NCBI GenBank assembly: GCA_025965515.1
Contig: JAOPWU010000112.1
Coordinates: 1-42,902 of the forward strand
Reading direction: 5' to 3'
Length of the DNA stretch: 42,902 bases
Source of the DNA: Mycobacterium sp.
GTDB lineage: Bacteria > Actinomycetota > Actinomycetes > RYN-182
The stretch's first letter is position 1, and each line of letters begins with the position of its first letter. The notes below the pieces were generated by a model. That model made no database searches. It was given only the letters and a program-made list of their open reading frames with translations, and was not told the DNA's origin. Positions 9,369-18,950 of the stretch are shown in pieces. A program made the position numbers and the translations under genes.

Positions 9369-10646
9369 TCAGGAGACGAGCACCAGCTCCGGTCGACCGG
9401 CCGGGCTGCGGCCCTCGACCCAGGCGCCGAGGCGTTCCGGGGAGAACAGCTCGTCGGTGACCATGAAGCCGGCCCCGAGCAGGCCGGCCCGTTCGGCCAG
9501 CGGCGAGCGGGCGATTCTCAGGTCGCGGGTGGCCAGCGGCAGCGACCGGCGGTAGATGGCCTGCCGGACCGCCGCCAGCAGCAGGTCGCCGGAGCCGGTC
9601 ACGCCGCCGCCGATGAGGATGAGCGACGGGTTGTAGAAGTTGACGAGGGTCGCGAGCATCTCGCCGACCAGCCGGCCGGACCGCGTGATGAGCTCCACCG
9701 CGACCGGGTCCCCGTGGTCGGCGGCGCGGGCCACGTCGCTGGCCGCCAGCTCGCCGGCCTGCGCGAGCTGCTCCGCCAGGAAGTCGCTGCGCCCCTCCCG
9801 GGCGGCGGTGGTGGCGTCCCGCGCGAGCGCGGCGCCGCCGGCCAACGCCTCGAGGCAGCCGATGTTGCCGCACCGGCAGACCACGGCAGCGTCGTCGACG
9901 ACCGCCACGTGTCCGACGTCGCCCGCGCAGCCCTGCGCCCCGCGGTGCAGCAGCCCCGCCGAGACCAGGCCGGCCCCGATGCCCGTGCCGATCTTCAGGA
10001 AGACCAGGTCGCGCACGCCCTGGGCGAGCCCCCCGCGCAGCTCGCCGAGGGCCATGAGGTTGACCTCGTTGTCGACCCAGACGGTGACGTCGTACCGCTC
10101 GGCGAGCCGGTCCCGGATCGGGTAGCCGTCCCAGCCGGGCATGATCGGCGGGGCCATCGGACGGCCCGTGGCGAACTCGACCGGGCCGGGCACGCCCACG
10201 CCGATGCCCCAGATCGGCGGCCCCGCCGGGTCCTCGGCGAGGAGCTCGTCGAACAGCGCCTCGACGCGGGGGAGCAGCACCTCGGGGCCCGCGGCGATGT
10301 CGGAGCTCTCCTCGCGGTGGGCCAGCAGCGTGCCCCCCAGATCGGTCACGCCGACGGCCAGGCTGGTGGCGCCGAGCTCGGCGACGAGCACCCGCCCGGC
10401 GTTCGCGCGGAACCGCAGCCGGCGGGGTGCGCGGCCCCCGGTGGAGGGCCCCAGGTCGCCCTCCTCGAGCAGGCCGTAGGACGTCAGGTCCGCCACGCGT
10501 CCGGTGACCACGGTGCGTCCGAGCCCCGACACGCGGGCGAGCTCCGGCCGCGTGTTCGCCCGGCCGGAGCGCACCAGGTCGAGCACGGTGACCAGGTTGG
10601 CCACGTGCTCCGCGGCGCCCGCGCCGTCGGGCCCTGCAGCACCCAC
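9369..10646 (-). CDS. ROK-family transcriptional repressor / sugar kinase-like
   Basis: N-terminal HTH (VLDLVRSGRANTRPELARVSGLGRTVVTGRVADLTSYGLLEEG), ROK fold and zinc motif VCRCGNIGCLEALAGG. Confidence 0.92.
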   Translation of the reverse strand: MGAAGPDGAGAAEHVANLVTVLDLVRSGRANTRPELARVSGLGRTVVTGRVADLTSYGLLEEGDLGPSTGGRAPRRLRFRANAGRVLVAELGATSLAVGVTDLGGTLLAHREESSDIAAGPEVLLPRVEALFDELLAEDPAGPPIWGIGVGVPGPVEFATGRPMAPPIMPGWDGYPIRDRLAERYDVTVWVDNEVNLMALGELRGGLAQGVRDLVFLKIGTGIGAGLVSAGLLHRGAQGCAGDVGHVAVVDDAAVVCRCGNIGCLEALAGGAALARDATTAAREGRSDFLAEQLAQAGELAASDVARAADHGDPVAVELITRSGRLVGEMLATLVNFYNPSLILIGGGVTGSGDLLLAAVRQAIYRRSLPLATRDLRIARSPLAERAGLLGAGFMVTDELFSPERLGAWVEGRSPAGRPELVLVS

Positions 10647-10870
10647 CGGTCCACCTCCCGCGGTCGGTCGTATCCGTTGGTTCCCCTCGACAACGTTCTG
10701 ATCCTAGCGTGTTGACTTCGGCTTCTCATGAGCAATAGTGTCCGCCGTCACAAGCAGAAACCCGGCTGAAACCCCAGCCAGCGACGCCCGCCCGACCGGC
10801 GCGGCCCCCCACCCAGGGGCCCACCACGGCTCTCCGCCCGCCTGTCCCGCACCCCGCGCTGGAGGTACGC

Positions 10871-11791
10871 ATGAAGCTCGGATTCTTCACCGCCTGCCTG
10901 CCGCAGCGCCCGCTCGCCGAGATCGCGTCCTGGGCGGCGGGGGCCGGCTACGAGGCGCTGGAGGTGGCGGCCTGGCCGGCCCTCGGCGACCGGCCCTTCA
11001 CCGCCACGCACGTGGACGTCGCCGGGTTCACGGCGGGCGACGCCGACCGGGTCGGCAAGCTGTTCGGCGAGCACGGCCTGACGCTGTCGTCGCTTGCGTA
11101 CTACGACAACAACCTGCACCCCGACCCGGCCGAGCGGGCCGCGGTCAACGCCCACGTGCTCGCCTGCATCGACGCCGCGGCACTGCTGGGGTGCCCCACC
11201 GTCGGGACCTTCGTCGGCCGGGACCCCGGCAAGACGGTCGCCGAGAACCTGCGCGAGGCCGAGGCGGTGTTCGCGCCGATCGTGGCGCACGCCGGCGAAC
11301 GCGGCGTGAAGGTCGTCATCGAGAACTGCGTGATGGAGGGGTGGCACCCCGACGGCTACCCCGGCAACCTCGCCTACTCCCCGGAGCTCTGGGAGTGGAT
11401 GTTCTCGCTCGGCCTCTACCTCAACTTCGACCCGTCGCACCTGGTGTGGATGGGCATCGACCCGGTCGCCGCGCTCCGTCCCTACGTGGACCGCATCGCG
11501 CACGCGCAGGCAAAGGACATCGAGACCTTCCCCGAGCGGCGCAACCGGTACGGCTACCCGGGCCGGGCGGTGAGCCGCGAGGACCCCTGGGACGTCGGCT
11601 GGTGGCGCTACCGGGTTCCCGGCCTCGGCGAGGTCGACTGGCGCCGCGTCGTGGACGCGCTCTACGAGGGCGGCTTCGACGGGGTGCTCTCGGTCGAGCA
11701 CGAGGACCCGGTGTGGGGGGGCTCGGAGCCCCGCATCCGCACCGGCCTCGAGGTCGCCTATCGGACCCTGCGCCCCCTGCTCGTCGCCTGA
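10871..11791 (+). CDS. Sugar phosphate isomerase/epimerase family (AP-endonuclease-2-like TIM barrel)
   Basis: MKLGFFTACLPQRPLAEIASWAAGAGYEALEVAAWP...VVIENC...LNFDPSHLVWMGIDP...VLSVEHEDPVW. Confidence 0.88.
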   Translation: MKLGFFTACLPQRPLAEIASWAAGAGYEALEVAAWPALGDRPFTATHVDVAGFTAGDADRVGKLFGEHGLTLSSLAYYDNNLHPDPAERAAVNAHVLACIDAAALLGCPTVGTFVGRDPGKTVAENLREAEAVFAPIVAHAGERGVKVVIENCVMEGWHPDGYPGNLAYSPELWEWMFSLGLYLNFDPSHLVWMGIDPVAALRPYVDRIAHAQAKDIETFPERRNRYGYPGRAVSREDPWDVGWWRYRVPGLGEVDWRRVVDALYEGGFDGVLSVEHEDPVWGGSEPRIRTGLEVAYRTLRPLLVA

Positions 11792-11840
11792 CCAGCGCTC
11801 GCTGACCTCCTGCGAACCCGTACCAGCGAAAGGCGGACCC

Positions 11841-12677
11841 ATGCGTCTCGGCTACCACACGATCACCTGGGGCGGTGTCGTCGGCGACGCCACCGGCGTC
11901 ACCAGCGTCAAGGACCTCTACTACGTCACGAACGGCTCCATGGCGCAGGCCGTGCAGGACATCGCGAGCGCCGGCTACGAGGGCACCGAGATGTTCGACG
12001 GCAACCTCGTCGCGTACTCCGACCGGCCCGACGAGCTGCGCGGCCTGCTGGCCGACGCCGGCCTGGAGCTCGTCAGCGTCTACACCGGCGCCAACTTCAT
12101 CTACGCGGACATCCTGCCGGACGAGCTCCACCGCGTGCAGCGGGCCGCCGAGCTGGCCGCCACCTTCGGCGCCGAGCGGCTCGTGGTCGGCGGGGGAGCG
12201 CGCCGCGCCGCCGGCACCACCGACGAGGACTACCGCCGGCTCGCCGCGGCGCTGGACCGGGTCACCGACATCGCCGAGAGCCAGGGCCTGTCCGCGAGCT
12301 ACCACCCGCACCTGTCGACCATCGTCGAGTCGCCGGCGGAGCTGGAGCGGCTGCTCCCGCACACCCGGATCGGCTTCTGCCCGGACACCGCCCACCTGGC
12401 GGCCGGCGGTGGCGACCCCGCGGCCCTGATCCGCCGGTACCCCGACCGGATCCGGCACGTGCACCTGAAGGACCTGCGCCGCGACCCGCTGCAGTTCCTG
12501 CCGCTCGGCGAGGGCGAGCTCGAGTTCGAGTTCGACGACATCGTGCGGGCGGTCCAGGAGTCCGGCTACGACAGCTGGCTGATGGTCGAGCTGGACAGCT
12601 ACGACGGCGATCCCAGGGTGGCTGCCGAGATCAGCAAGGCCTTCCTGGACAAGCTGCTGGACCGCATCCGCGGCTGA
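11841..12677 (+). CDS. Sugar phosphate isomerase/epimerase family, IolE-like TIM barrel
   Basis: MRLGYHTITWGG...SASYHPHLSTIVES...GFCPDTAHLAAGGGDP...IRHVHLKDLR...WLMVELDSYDGDP. Confidence 0.88.
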   Translation: MRLGYHTITWGGVVGDATGVTSVKDLYYVTNGSMAQAVQDIASAGYEGTEMFDGNLVAYSDRPDELRGLLADAGLELVSVYTGANFIYADILPDELHRVQRAAELAATFGAERLVVGGGARRAAGTTDEDYRRLAAALDRVTDIAESQGLSASYHPHLSTIVESPAELERLLPHTRIGFCPDTAHLAAGGGDPAALIRRYPDRIRHVHLKDLRRDPLQFLPLGEGELEFEFDDIVRAVQESGYDSWLMVELDSYDGDPRVAAEISKAFLDKLLDRIRG

Positions 12678-12786
12678 CCGCACGCCCGCTCCGCCCGCCG
12701 GCGTGCCCCCTCGGCGACCGTTCAGCACCGCCCCTCATCCGTCGCCCTCCTCGGGGGACCGGCGACAACCGTTCAAGGAGAGGCTC

Positions 12787-13944
12787 ATGAAGAGATCCGT
12801 CCTGACCGTCACCACCGCCGCCGTGCTGGCGCTCGGCGCCGCGGCCTGCGGCAGCAGCAGCAGCTCGAGCACGGCGGGCACCACCTCGGGGGTCGACGCG
12901 ACCGCCGACGCCGCGCTGGCCCAGATCGCGGGCAAGGTGCTGAGCCAGGGGCCGCACGGCGAGTCGCCGTCGCCGGCGTCCGCGGCCGAGCTGACGGCCG
13001 ACGAGATCGCCAAGGTGAAGACGATGCACCTCACCGCAGCCATCGTCATGCACTACGGCGGCAACGACTGGGCGACCGCCCAGATCGCCGGCCTCAAGGA
13101 CGAGTTCGCGAAGCTCGGCATCACGGTGACCGCGGTGACCGACGCGAACTTCAAGCCGGACACCCAGGTCGCGAACATCGAGACGGTGCTGGCGCAGAAG
13201 CCGAACATCATCGTGTCCATCCCGACCGACCCGGTCGCGACGGCCTCGGCGTACAAGAAGGCCGCCGACTCCGGCGTGAAGCTCGTCTTCATGGACAACG
13301 TGCCGAACGGCCTGGTGGCCGGCAAGGACTACGTCTCCGTGGTCTCGGCCGACAACTACGGCAACGGCGTGACGTCGGCGCACCTGATGGCCAAGGCGCT
13401 CGGCGGCCAGGGCACCATCGGCTTGGTCTACCACGAGGCCGACTTCTTCGTGACCAAGCAGCGGTACCAGGGCTTCAAGGACACGATCACCAAGACGTAC
13501 CCGAACATCAAGATCGTCGAGGAGAAGGGCATCGCCGGCCCGGACTTCGCCGGTGATGCGCAGAACGCGGCGAACGCCATGCTCAGCAAGCACCCCGACC
13601 TCGCCGGCATCTGGGGCGTCTGGGACGTCCCGGCCGAGGGGATCATGGCCGCCGCCCGGGCCTCGGGCCGCCAGGACCTGAAGATCGCCACCGAGGACCT
13701 CGGCAAGAACGTCGGCATCGCGCTGGCCAAGAACCAGCTCGTCGTCGGCCTCGGCGCGCAGCGCCCGTTCGACCAGGGCGTGGCCGAGGCGCAGCTCGCC
13801 GCCGGCGCGATGCTCGGCAAGCAGGAGCCGAACTACATCGCCCTGAACTCCCTGCCGGTCACCCACGCGAACGTGCTCGACGCGTGGAAGCAGGTCTACC
13901 ACGCCGACCCGCCGGCCGAGCTGACCAGCTCGTACGCCAAGTAA
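12787..13944 (+). CDS. Sugar ABC transporter substrate-binding lipoprotein (ribose-type)
   Basis: Lipobox LGAAACGSSSSSS; PNIIVSIPTDPVATASAYKKAADSGVKLVFMDNVPNG; followed by ABC ATPase and permease genes. Confidence 0.92.
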   Translation: MKRSVLTVTTAAVLALGAAACGSSSSSSTAGTTSGVDATADAALAQIAGKVLSQGPHGESPSPASAAELTADEIAKVKTMHLTAAIVMHYGGNDWATAQIAGLKDEFAKLGITVTAVTDANFKPDTQVANIETVLAQKPNIIVSIPTDPVATASAYKKAADSGVKLVFMDNVPNGLVAGKDYVSVVSADNYGNGVTSAHLMAKALGGQGTIGLVYHEADFFVTKQRYQGFKDTITKTYPNIKIVEEKGIAGPDFAGDAQNAANAMLSKHPDLAGIWGVWDVPAEGIMAAARASGRQDLKIATEDLGKNVGIALAKNQLVVGLGAQRPFDQGVAEAQLAAGAMLGKQEPNYIALNSLPVTHANVLDAWKQVYHADPPAELTSSYAK

Positions 13945-13950
13945 CCGCCC

Positions 13951-13983
13951 GGCGGGCGCCGGCCCAGCCGGCCGGCGCCCGCC
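13951..13983 (+). other. Perfect 14-bp stem, 5-nt loop intergenic hairpin
   Basis: GGCGGGCGCCGGCC (13951-13964) - CAGCC - GGCCGGCGCCCGCC (13970-13983). Confidence 0.85.
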
Positions 13984-14025
13984 GCCAGCACCGCACAGCA
14001 GCCCGGCACCGGAAAGGGAACCCGC

Positions 14026-15213
14026 ATGCGCACACTCAACGTCGGCCTCATCGGCGGCGGTTTCATGGGCAAGGCCCACTCGCTCGCCTACGCGGCCATG
14101 CCGATGTTCTTCTGGCCGGCGCCGGCCATGCCGGTGCGCAAGGTGATCGCCGAGGCCACCCCCGAGCTCGCCGCCGACGCGGCGGCCCGATTCGGCTTCG
14201 AGTCCGCCACCACCGACTGGCGCCGGGTGGTCGACGACCCGGCGATCGACGTGGTCGACATCGCCACCCCCAACCACCTGCACGCGGAGATCGCGATCGC
14301 GGCGGCGGCCGCCGGCAAGCACATCATCTGCGAGAAGCCGCTGGCCCGGACCGGCGACGAGGCCCGCAGCATGTACGACGCGGTGCGCGGCGCGGACCTG
14401 GTCCACATGGTGGCCTTCAACTACCGGCGCACGCCCGCGGTGGCGCTGGCCCGGCAGTACATCGAGGAGGGTGCGATCGGCCGCATCCTGAACTTCCGCG
14501 GCACGTACCTGCAGGACTGGAGCGCGGACCCGGACTCGCCGCTGTCGTGGCGGTTCCAGAAGGAGATCGCCGGCTCCGGCGCGCTCGGTGACATCGCCAC
14601 CCACGTCGTCGACCTGGCCCGCTACCTGGTCGGGGACATCAGCGCGGTCAACTCCGTGCTCTCCACGTTCATCCCCGACCGCCCGGTGCAGTCCGGCGGC
14701 GCGGACTCCCTGGGCACCACGCGCGGGGGCGGCCCCCGGGCCGCGGTGGACGTGGACGACGAGGTGATGACGCTGCTGCGCTTCACCAACGGCGCGGTCG
14801 GCTCGCTCGAGGCGACCCGCAACGCCTACGGCCGCAACAACTACATCACCTTCGAGATCCACGGCACCGAGGGCTCGATCTTCTTCAACTACGAGCGGCG
14901 CGACGAGTTGCAGGTCTGCTTCGCCTCGGACGGCGGCGACCGGCGCGGTTTCCGCACCGTCTACACCGGGCCCGCCCACCCGTACGGGGGCGGCCTCTGG
15001 CCGATCCCGGCGCTGGGCATCGGCTACGGCGAGACCAAGATCATCGAGGCGTACGACTTCTTCTCCGCGATCGCCGCGGGGACCTCGGTGAGCCCCAACT
15101 TCGCCGACGGTTACCAGATCGCCCTGGTTGACGACGCCATCGTGGAGTCGGCCGCCAAGGGGCTCTGGGTGGACGTGCCGCTGCTGGCCGACCTCGACCG
15201 CGAGCGGGCCTGA
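14026..15213 (+). CDS. Gfo/Idh/MocA family oxidoreductase, levoglucosan dehydrogenase-like
   Basis: MRTLNVGLIGGGFMGKAHSLAYAAMPMFFWPAPAMPVRKVIAEATPE, ATPNHLHAEIAIAAAAAGKHIICEKPLAR, FRGTYLQDWSADPDSPLSWRFQ; closely resembles levoglucosan dehydrogenase as recalled from memory. Confidence 0.88.
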   Translation: MRTLNVGLIGGGFMGKAHSLAYAAMPMFFWPAPAMPVRKVIAEATPELAADAAARFGFESATTDWRRVVDDPAIDVVDIATPNHLHAEIAIAAAAAGKHIICEKPLARTGDEARSMYDAVRGADLVHMVAFNYRRTPAVALARQYIEEGAIGRILNFRGTYLQDWSADPDSPLSWRFQKEIAGSGALGDIATHVVDLARYLVGDISAVNSVLSTFIPDRPVQSGGADSLGTTRGGGPRAAVDVDDEVMTLLRFTNGAVGSLEATRNAYGRNNYITFEIHGTEGSIFFNYERRDELQVCFASDGGDRRGFRTVYTGPAHPYGGGLWPIPALGIGYGETKIIEAYDFFSAIAAGTSVSPNFADGYQIALVDDAIVESAAKGLWVDVPLLADLDRERA

Positions 15214-15214
15214 C

Positions 15215-16747
15215 ATGTCCGCCCCCGCGCCCGGCGCCGGCGGGCCGCCCGGCGACCCGGTCGTCCTCATGCGGGCGGTGAACAAGGCCTTCGACGGTGT
15301 GCAGGTGCTGTCGGACGTCGACTTCGAGGTCCGCCGCGGCGAGGTCCACGCCCTGGCCGGGGAGAACGGCGCCGGTAAGTCGACCCTCATGAAGATCCTC
15401 CAGGGCGTCTACACGCTGGACTCCGGCGAGATCCTCATCGAGGGACAGCCGGTCCGGCTGGGCTCCACCCAGCAGGCCCGGGCGGCCGGTATCGGCATGG
15501 TGTTCCAGGAGTTCAGCCTGGTCCCCACGCTGACGGTGGCGCAGAACGTCTTCCTGGGCAGCGAGCCCCGGAGCCGGCTCGGCCTCATCCGGGACCGGGA
15601 GGCCGGCCACCGGGCGGCGGAGATCTTCACCGACATGGGCGTGGCGGTCGACCCGGGCGCCACCGTCGGCGACCTGTCCACGGCCTACTGGCAGCTCACC
15701 GAGATCGCCAAGGCGCTCGCCCAGAACGCCCGCGTCCTCATCATGGACGAGCCGACCGCCAGCCTCGCCAAGCACGAGGCGGAGGCCCTTTTCGCCCTCG
15801 TGCAGCGGCTCCAGGCGCGCGGGATCTCCATCATCTACATCTCGCACCGGATGGAGGAGGTCTACCGGATCGCCGACCGGATCACCGTGCTGCGGGACGG
15901 CCGGCGGGTGCTCACCGAGCGGCTGACGGACCTCACGCCGGCGCAGATCGTCGAGGCGATCGTGGGCCGCCGGCTGGAGGGCTCGCTCACCTGGCAGGAC
16001 CGCGGCGTCGGCCGGGACGGGACACCGCTGCTGCGGGCCCAGGGGCTGGTGTCCGGGCGCCGGGTGCGCGACATCTCCTTCGACCTCTACCCGGGGGAGA
16101 TCCTCGGCCTGGCGGGCCTGATGGGCAGCGGCCGGACCGAGCTGGCCCGGTGCCTGTTCGGGATCGACAAGCTCGACGCGGGACAGGTGGTGCTGCGCGG
16201 CGCGCCGATCGACGTGTCGGACCCCCGGGAGGCCATCCGCGCCGGCATCGCGCTGATCCCGGAGGACCGCCGGGCGCAGGGGCTCGTGCTCGACCACTCC
16301 GTGCGCGACAACCTGCTGCTGCCGTTGCTCGGGCGGATCCGGCGCGGCCCGGTGCTGTCCGACAGCGCCGGCCGCGCGCTGGCGAAGTCGCTCATCGAGC
16401 GCTTCTCGGTCAAGGTGGCGAACCCGGGCCGGCCGGTGCGCCTGCTCTCCGGCGGCAACCAGCAGAAGGTCGTCATCGCGAAGTGGCTCGGCACCGACCC
16501 CGACGTCCTGATCATGGACGAGCCCACCGCGGGCGTGGACATCGGCACCAAGACCGAGATCCTCGGCATGATCCGGGCCCTCGCCGACGCCGGTAAGGGC
16601 GTCATCGTCATCTCGTCCGAGCTCCAGGAGCTCCTGGCCGTCAGCGACCGCGTGCTGGTCCTGCGGGACGGCACCGTCGCCCGCGAGCTGCTGCGCGGCG
16701 ACATCCCGGACGAGGAATCACTCCAGCTCGCCGTGCAAGGAGTCTGA
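15215..16747 (+). CDS. Sugar ABC transporter ATP-binding protein with tandem ABC domains (RbsA/MglA type)
   Basis: GENGAGKSTLMKILQGVY, LIMDEPTASL, LSGGNQQKVVIAKWLGTDPDVLIMDEPTAGVDIGTK. Confidence 0.95.
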   Translation: MSAPAPGAGGPPGDPVVLMRAVNKAFDGVQVLSDVDFEVRRGEVHALAGENGAGKSTLMKILQGVYTLDSGEILIEGQPVRLGSTQQARAAGIGMVFQEFSLVPTLTVAQNVFLGSEPRSRLGLIRDREAGHRAAEIFTDMGVAVDPGATVGDLSTAYWQLTEIAKALAQNARVLIMDEPTASLAKHEAEALFALVQRLQARGISIIYISHRMEEVYRIADRITVLRDGRRVLTERLTDLTPAQIVEAIVGRRLEGSLTWQDRGVGRDGTPLLRAQGLVSGRRVRDISFDLYPGEILGLAGLMGSGRTELARCLFGIDKLDAGQVVLRGAPIDVSDPREAIRAGIALIPEDRRAQGLVLDHSVRDNLLLPLLGRIRRGPVLSDSAGRALAKSLIERFSVKVANPGRPVRLLSGGNQQKVVIAKWLGTDPDVLIMDEPTAGVDIGTKTEILGMIRALADAGKGVIVISSELQELLAVSDRVLVLRDGTVARELLRGDIPDEESLQLAVQGV

Positions 16748-16753
16748 GGAGCC

Positions 16754-17749
16754 ATGTCCGAGACCACCGTCACCCCGCCCCCCAGCGCCGCGGCCCCCGC
16801 CGGCCCGAGCCCGCGCGCGGGTCGGCTCGCCGCCTTCGACTGGCGGCGCTACATGATCTACATCGGCTTCGTCGTGGTCTTCCTGCTGTTCGCGGTGACG
16901 CTGCACGGCAGCGGCTTCCTCTCCACCACGAACCTGCTGAACATCGTGCGGCAGACGGCGACGATCACCGTGATCGCGGTGGCCATGACCTTCGTCATCG
17001 CCAGCGCCGAGATCGACCTGTCGGTCGGCTCCGTGGCCGGCCTGTCCAGCGTGTGCACCGCAATGGCCGTGTCGCACTGGGGTCTGCTGCCCGGCATCGT
17101 GGCCGGCCTCGCGGTGGGGGCCCTCGTCGGGGCCGTCAACGGCGGGCTGGTCAGCATCCTGAAGATCCCGTCGTTCCTGGTCACCCTCGGCATGCTCGGC
17201 ATCGCCCAGGGTGTCGCGATGTGGATCACCAACTCGGCGCCGCAGCCGATCCTCAACGAAACGTTCAACACCGTGTTCGGCTCGGGGAACATCGGGCGGC
17301 TGCCCGGCCTCGCCCTCTGGTCGCTGGCCGCAGTCGCCATCGGCGCGGTGGTGCTGGCGAAGACACGGTTCGGCCGGCAGGTGCTGGCCACGGGCGGCAA
17401 CCCGGTGGCCGCGGCGTTCAGCGGCGTGAACACCCGCGCCATCAAGTTCCGGGTCCTGCTGGTCTCGGGGATCGTCGCGAGCATCGCCGGCATGCTCTAC
17501 GCCGGCCGGTTGCAGTCCGGCCGGTTCCAGTGGGGGAGCGGGGACGAGCTGTCCGCCATCGCCGCGGTGATCCTGGGCGGCACCAGCCTGTTCGGCGGCG
17601 CCGGTTCGGTGATCGGGACCCTGTTCGGCGGCCTCCTGATCGGCCTCATCAACAACGGCCTGATCCTCGGCGGGCTGGACGTGAGCCAGCAGCAGGTGGT
17701 CCGCGGCGTCATCATCATCCTTGCAGTGGCGCTCGCGCGGCGGAAGTGA
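16754..17749 (+). CDS. Sugar ABC transporter permease (RbsC type)
   Basis: Multi-TM protein with AEIDLSVGSVAGLSS, GGNPVAAAFSGVNTRAIKFRVLLVSG, AAVILGGTSLFGGAGSVIGTLFGGLLIG. Confidence 0.94.
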   Translation: MSETTVTPPPSAAAPAGPSPRAGRLAAFDWRRYMIYIGFVVVFLLFAVTLHGSGFLSTTNLLNIVRQTATITVIAVAMTFVIASAEIDLSVGSVAGLSSVCTAMAVSHWGLLPGIVAGLAVGALVGAVNGGLVSILKIPSFLVTLGMLGIAQGVAMWITNSAPQPILNETFNTVFGSGNIGRLPGLALWSLAAVAIGAVVLAKTRFGRQVLATGGNPVAAAFSGVNTRAIKFRVLLVSGIVASIAGMLYAGRLQSGRFQWGSGDELSAIAAVILGGTSLFGGAGSVIGTLFGGLLIGLINNGLILGGLDVSQQQVVRGVIIILAVALARRK

Positions 17750-17750
17750 C

Positions 17751-17779
17751 CGGCGGCGGCCGGGCCCCTGCCGCCGCCG
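17751..17779 (+). other. GC-rich intergenic stem-loop after the permease
   Basis: CGGCGGCGG (17751-17759) and CCGCCGCCG (17771-17779), perfect 9-bp complement, no T-tract. Confidence 0.5.
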
Positions 17780-17861
17780 TCCCTCCCGCTGCCCACGCAG
17801 GGCAGATCCTCGTGCCAGCCACCCATCGACGGGCTCCGGTCCGCCTGCCCTGGAGTCAGCC

Positions 17862-18950
17862 ATGTCGCACCGTGTCCGTGCCGGGCTCATCGGAGCCGGC
17901 TTCATGGGTGGGGTCCACGCCCACGCCGTCCGCTGCACCGGCGGGGAGGTCACCCGGCTGGCCGGCAGCAGCCCGGACAGCGCCGCCCGGGCCGCCGCGC
18001 GGCTCGGCGTCGACCACGTGGCGGCCTCGGCGGCGGAGCTGATCGAGGCCGACGACGTCGACGTCGTCCACATCTGCACGCCGAACCACCTGCACGCGCC
18101 GCTGGCCGAGCGGGCCATCAAGGCCGGCAAGCACGTCATCTGCGAGAAGCCGCTGGCCACCAGCTCGGCCGACGCGCAGCGGCTGCGGGAGGCCGCCGCG
18201 GCCGCCGGCGTGGTCGCCACCGTGCCGTTCGTCTACCGCTACTACCCGACGGTGCGGGAGGCGCGGGCCCGGATCGCCGCCGGGGAGGCGGGCCCGCTGT
18301 GGCTGCTCCACGGCTCGTACCTGCAGGACTGGCTGTCGACGCGCTCCGACACCAACTGGCGGGTGGACGCCGCACAGGGCGGGCCGTCCCGGGCCTTCGC
18401 GGACATCGGGGTGCACTGGTGCGACCTGGTGGAGTTCACCACCGGGCACCGCATCACCCGGCTGATCGCGAAGACCCTCACGGCGTTCCCCGAGCGCACC
18501 GGCGCCGGGTCGACCGTCGCCACCGAGGACGCCGTGACGCTGCTCTTCGAGACCGACCGGGGGGCGCTGGGGTCCCTGGTCGTCAGCCAGGTGAGCCCCG
18601 GGCGGAAGAACCGGCTCTGGTTCTCCCTCGACGGGGCGTCCGCGTCCCTCTCGTTCGACCAGGAGCTGCCCGACACGCTCTGGCTGGGGACGCGGGAGCA
18701 CGCGCTGGTGATCCCGCGGGGGAGCGAGGGCGCCCCCGCCGCGGCGCAGGGCTACTCCTTCCTGCCGACCGGGCACCCGCAGGGCTACCAGGACTGCTTC
18801 GACGCGTTCGTCGCCGATACCTACGCGGCGCTGCGCGGCGCGGCCCCGGACGGGCTGCCCACGTTCGCGGACGGCGTGCGGGCCACGCACCTCACCGACG
18901 CGGTGCTGGCCTCGGCCGCCGCCGGCAGCTGGACCGAGGTGCAGGCGTGA
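17862..18950 (+). CDS. Gfo/Idh/MocA family oxidoreductase
   Basis: VRAGLIGAGFMGGVHAHAV, TPNHLHAPLAERAIKAGKHVICEKPLATS, LHGSYLQDWLS. Confidence 0.92.
   Translation: MSHRVRAGLIGAGFMGGVHAHAVRCTGGEVTRLAGSSPDSAARAAARLGVDHVAASAAELIEADDVDVVHICTPNHLHAPLAERAIKAGKHVICEKPLATSSADAQRLREAAAAAGVVATVPFVYRYYPTVREARARIAAGEAGPLWLLHGSYLQDWLSTRSDTNWRVDAAQGGPSRAFADIGVHWCDLVEFTTGHRITRLIAKTLTAFPERTGAGSTVATEDAVTLLFETDRGALGSLVVSQVSPGRKNRLWFSLDGASASLSFDQELPDTLWLGTREHALVIPRGSEGAPAAAQGYSFLPTGHPQGYQDCFDAFVADTYAALRGAAPDGLPTFADGVRATHLTDAVLASAAAGSWTEVQA

Noticed and set aside
10871-12677. C-glycoside deglycosidase (DgpBC/CarBC-like) reading of the TIM barrels
   Set aside because: The small partner beta-subunit expected for those complexes is not seen in the cluster.
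12631-15390. 919-aa minus-strand ORF across the SBP and dehydrogenase genes
   Set aside because: Spans two convincing plus-strand genes; composition typical of spurious GC-rich antisense ORFs.
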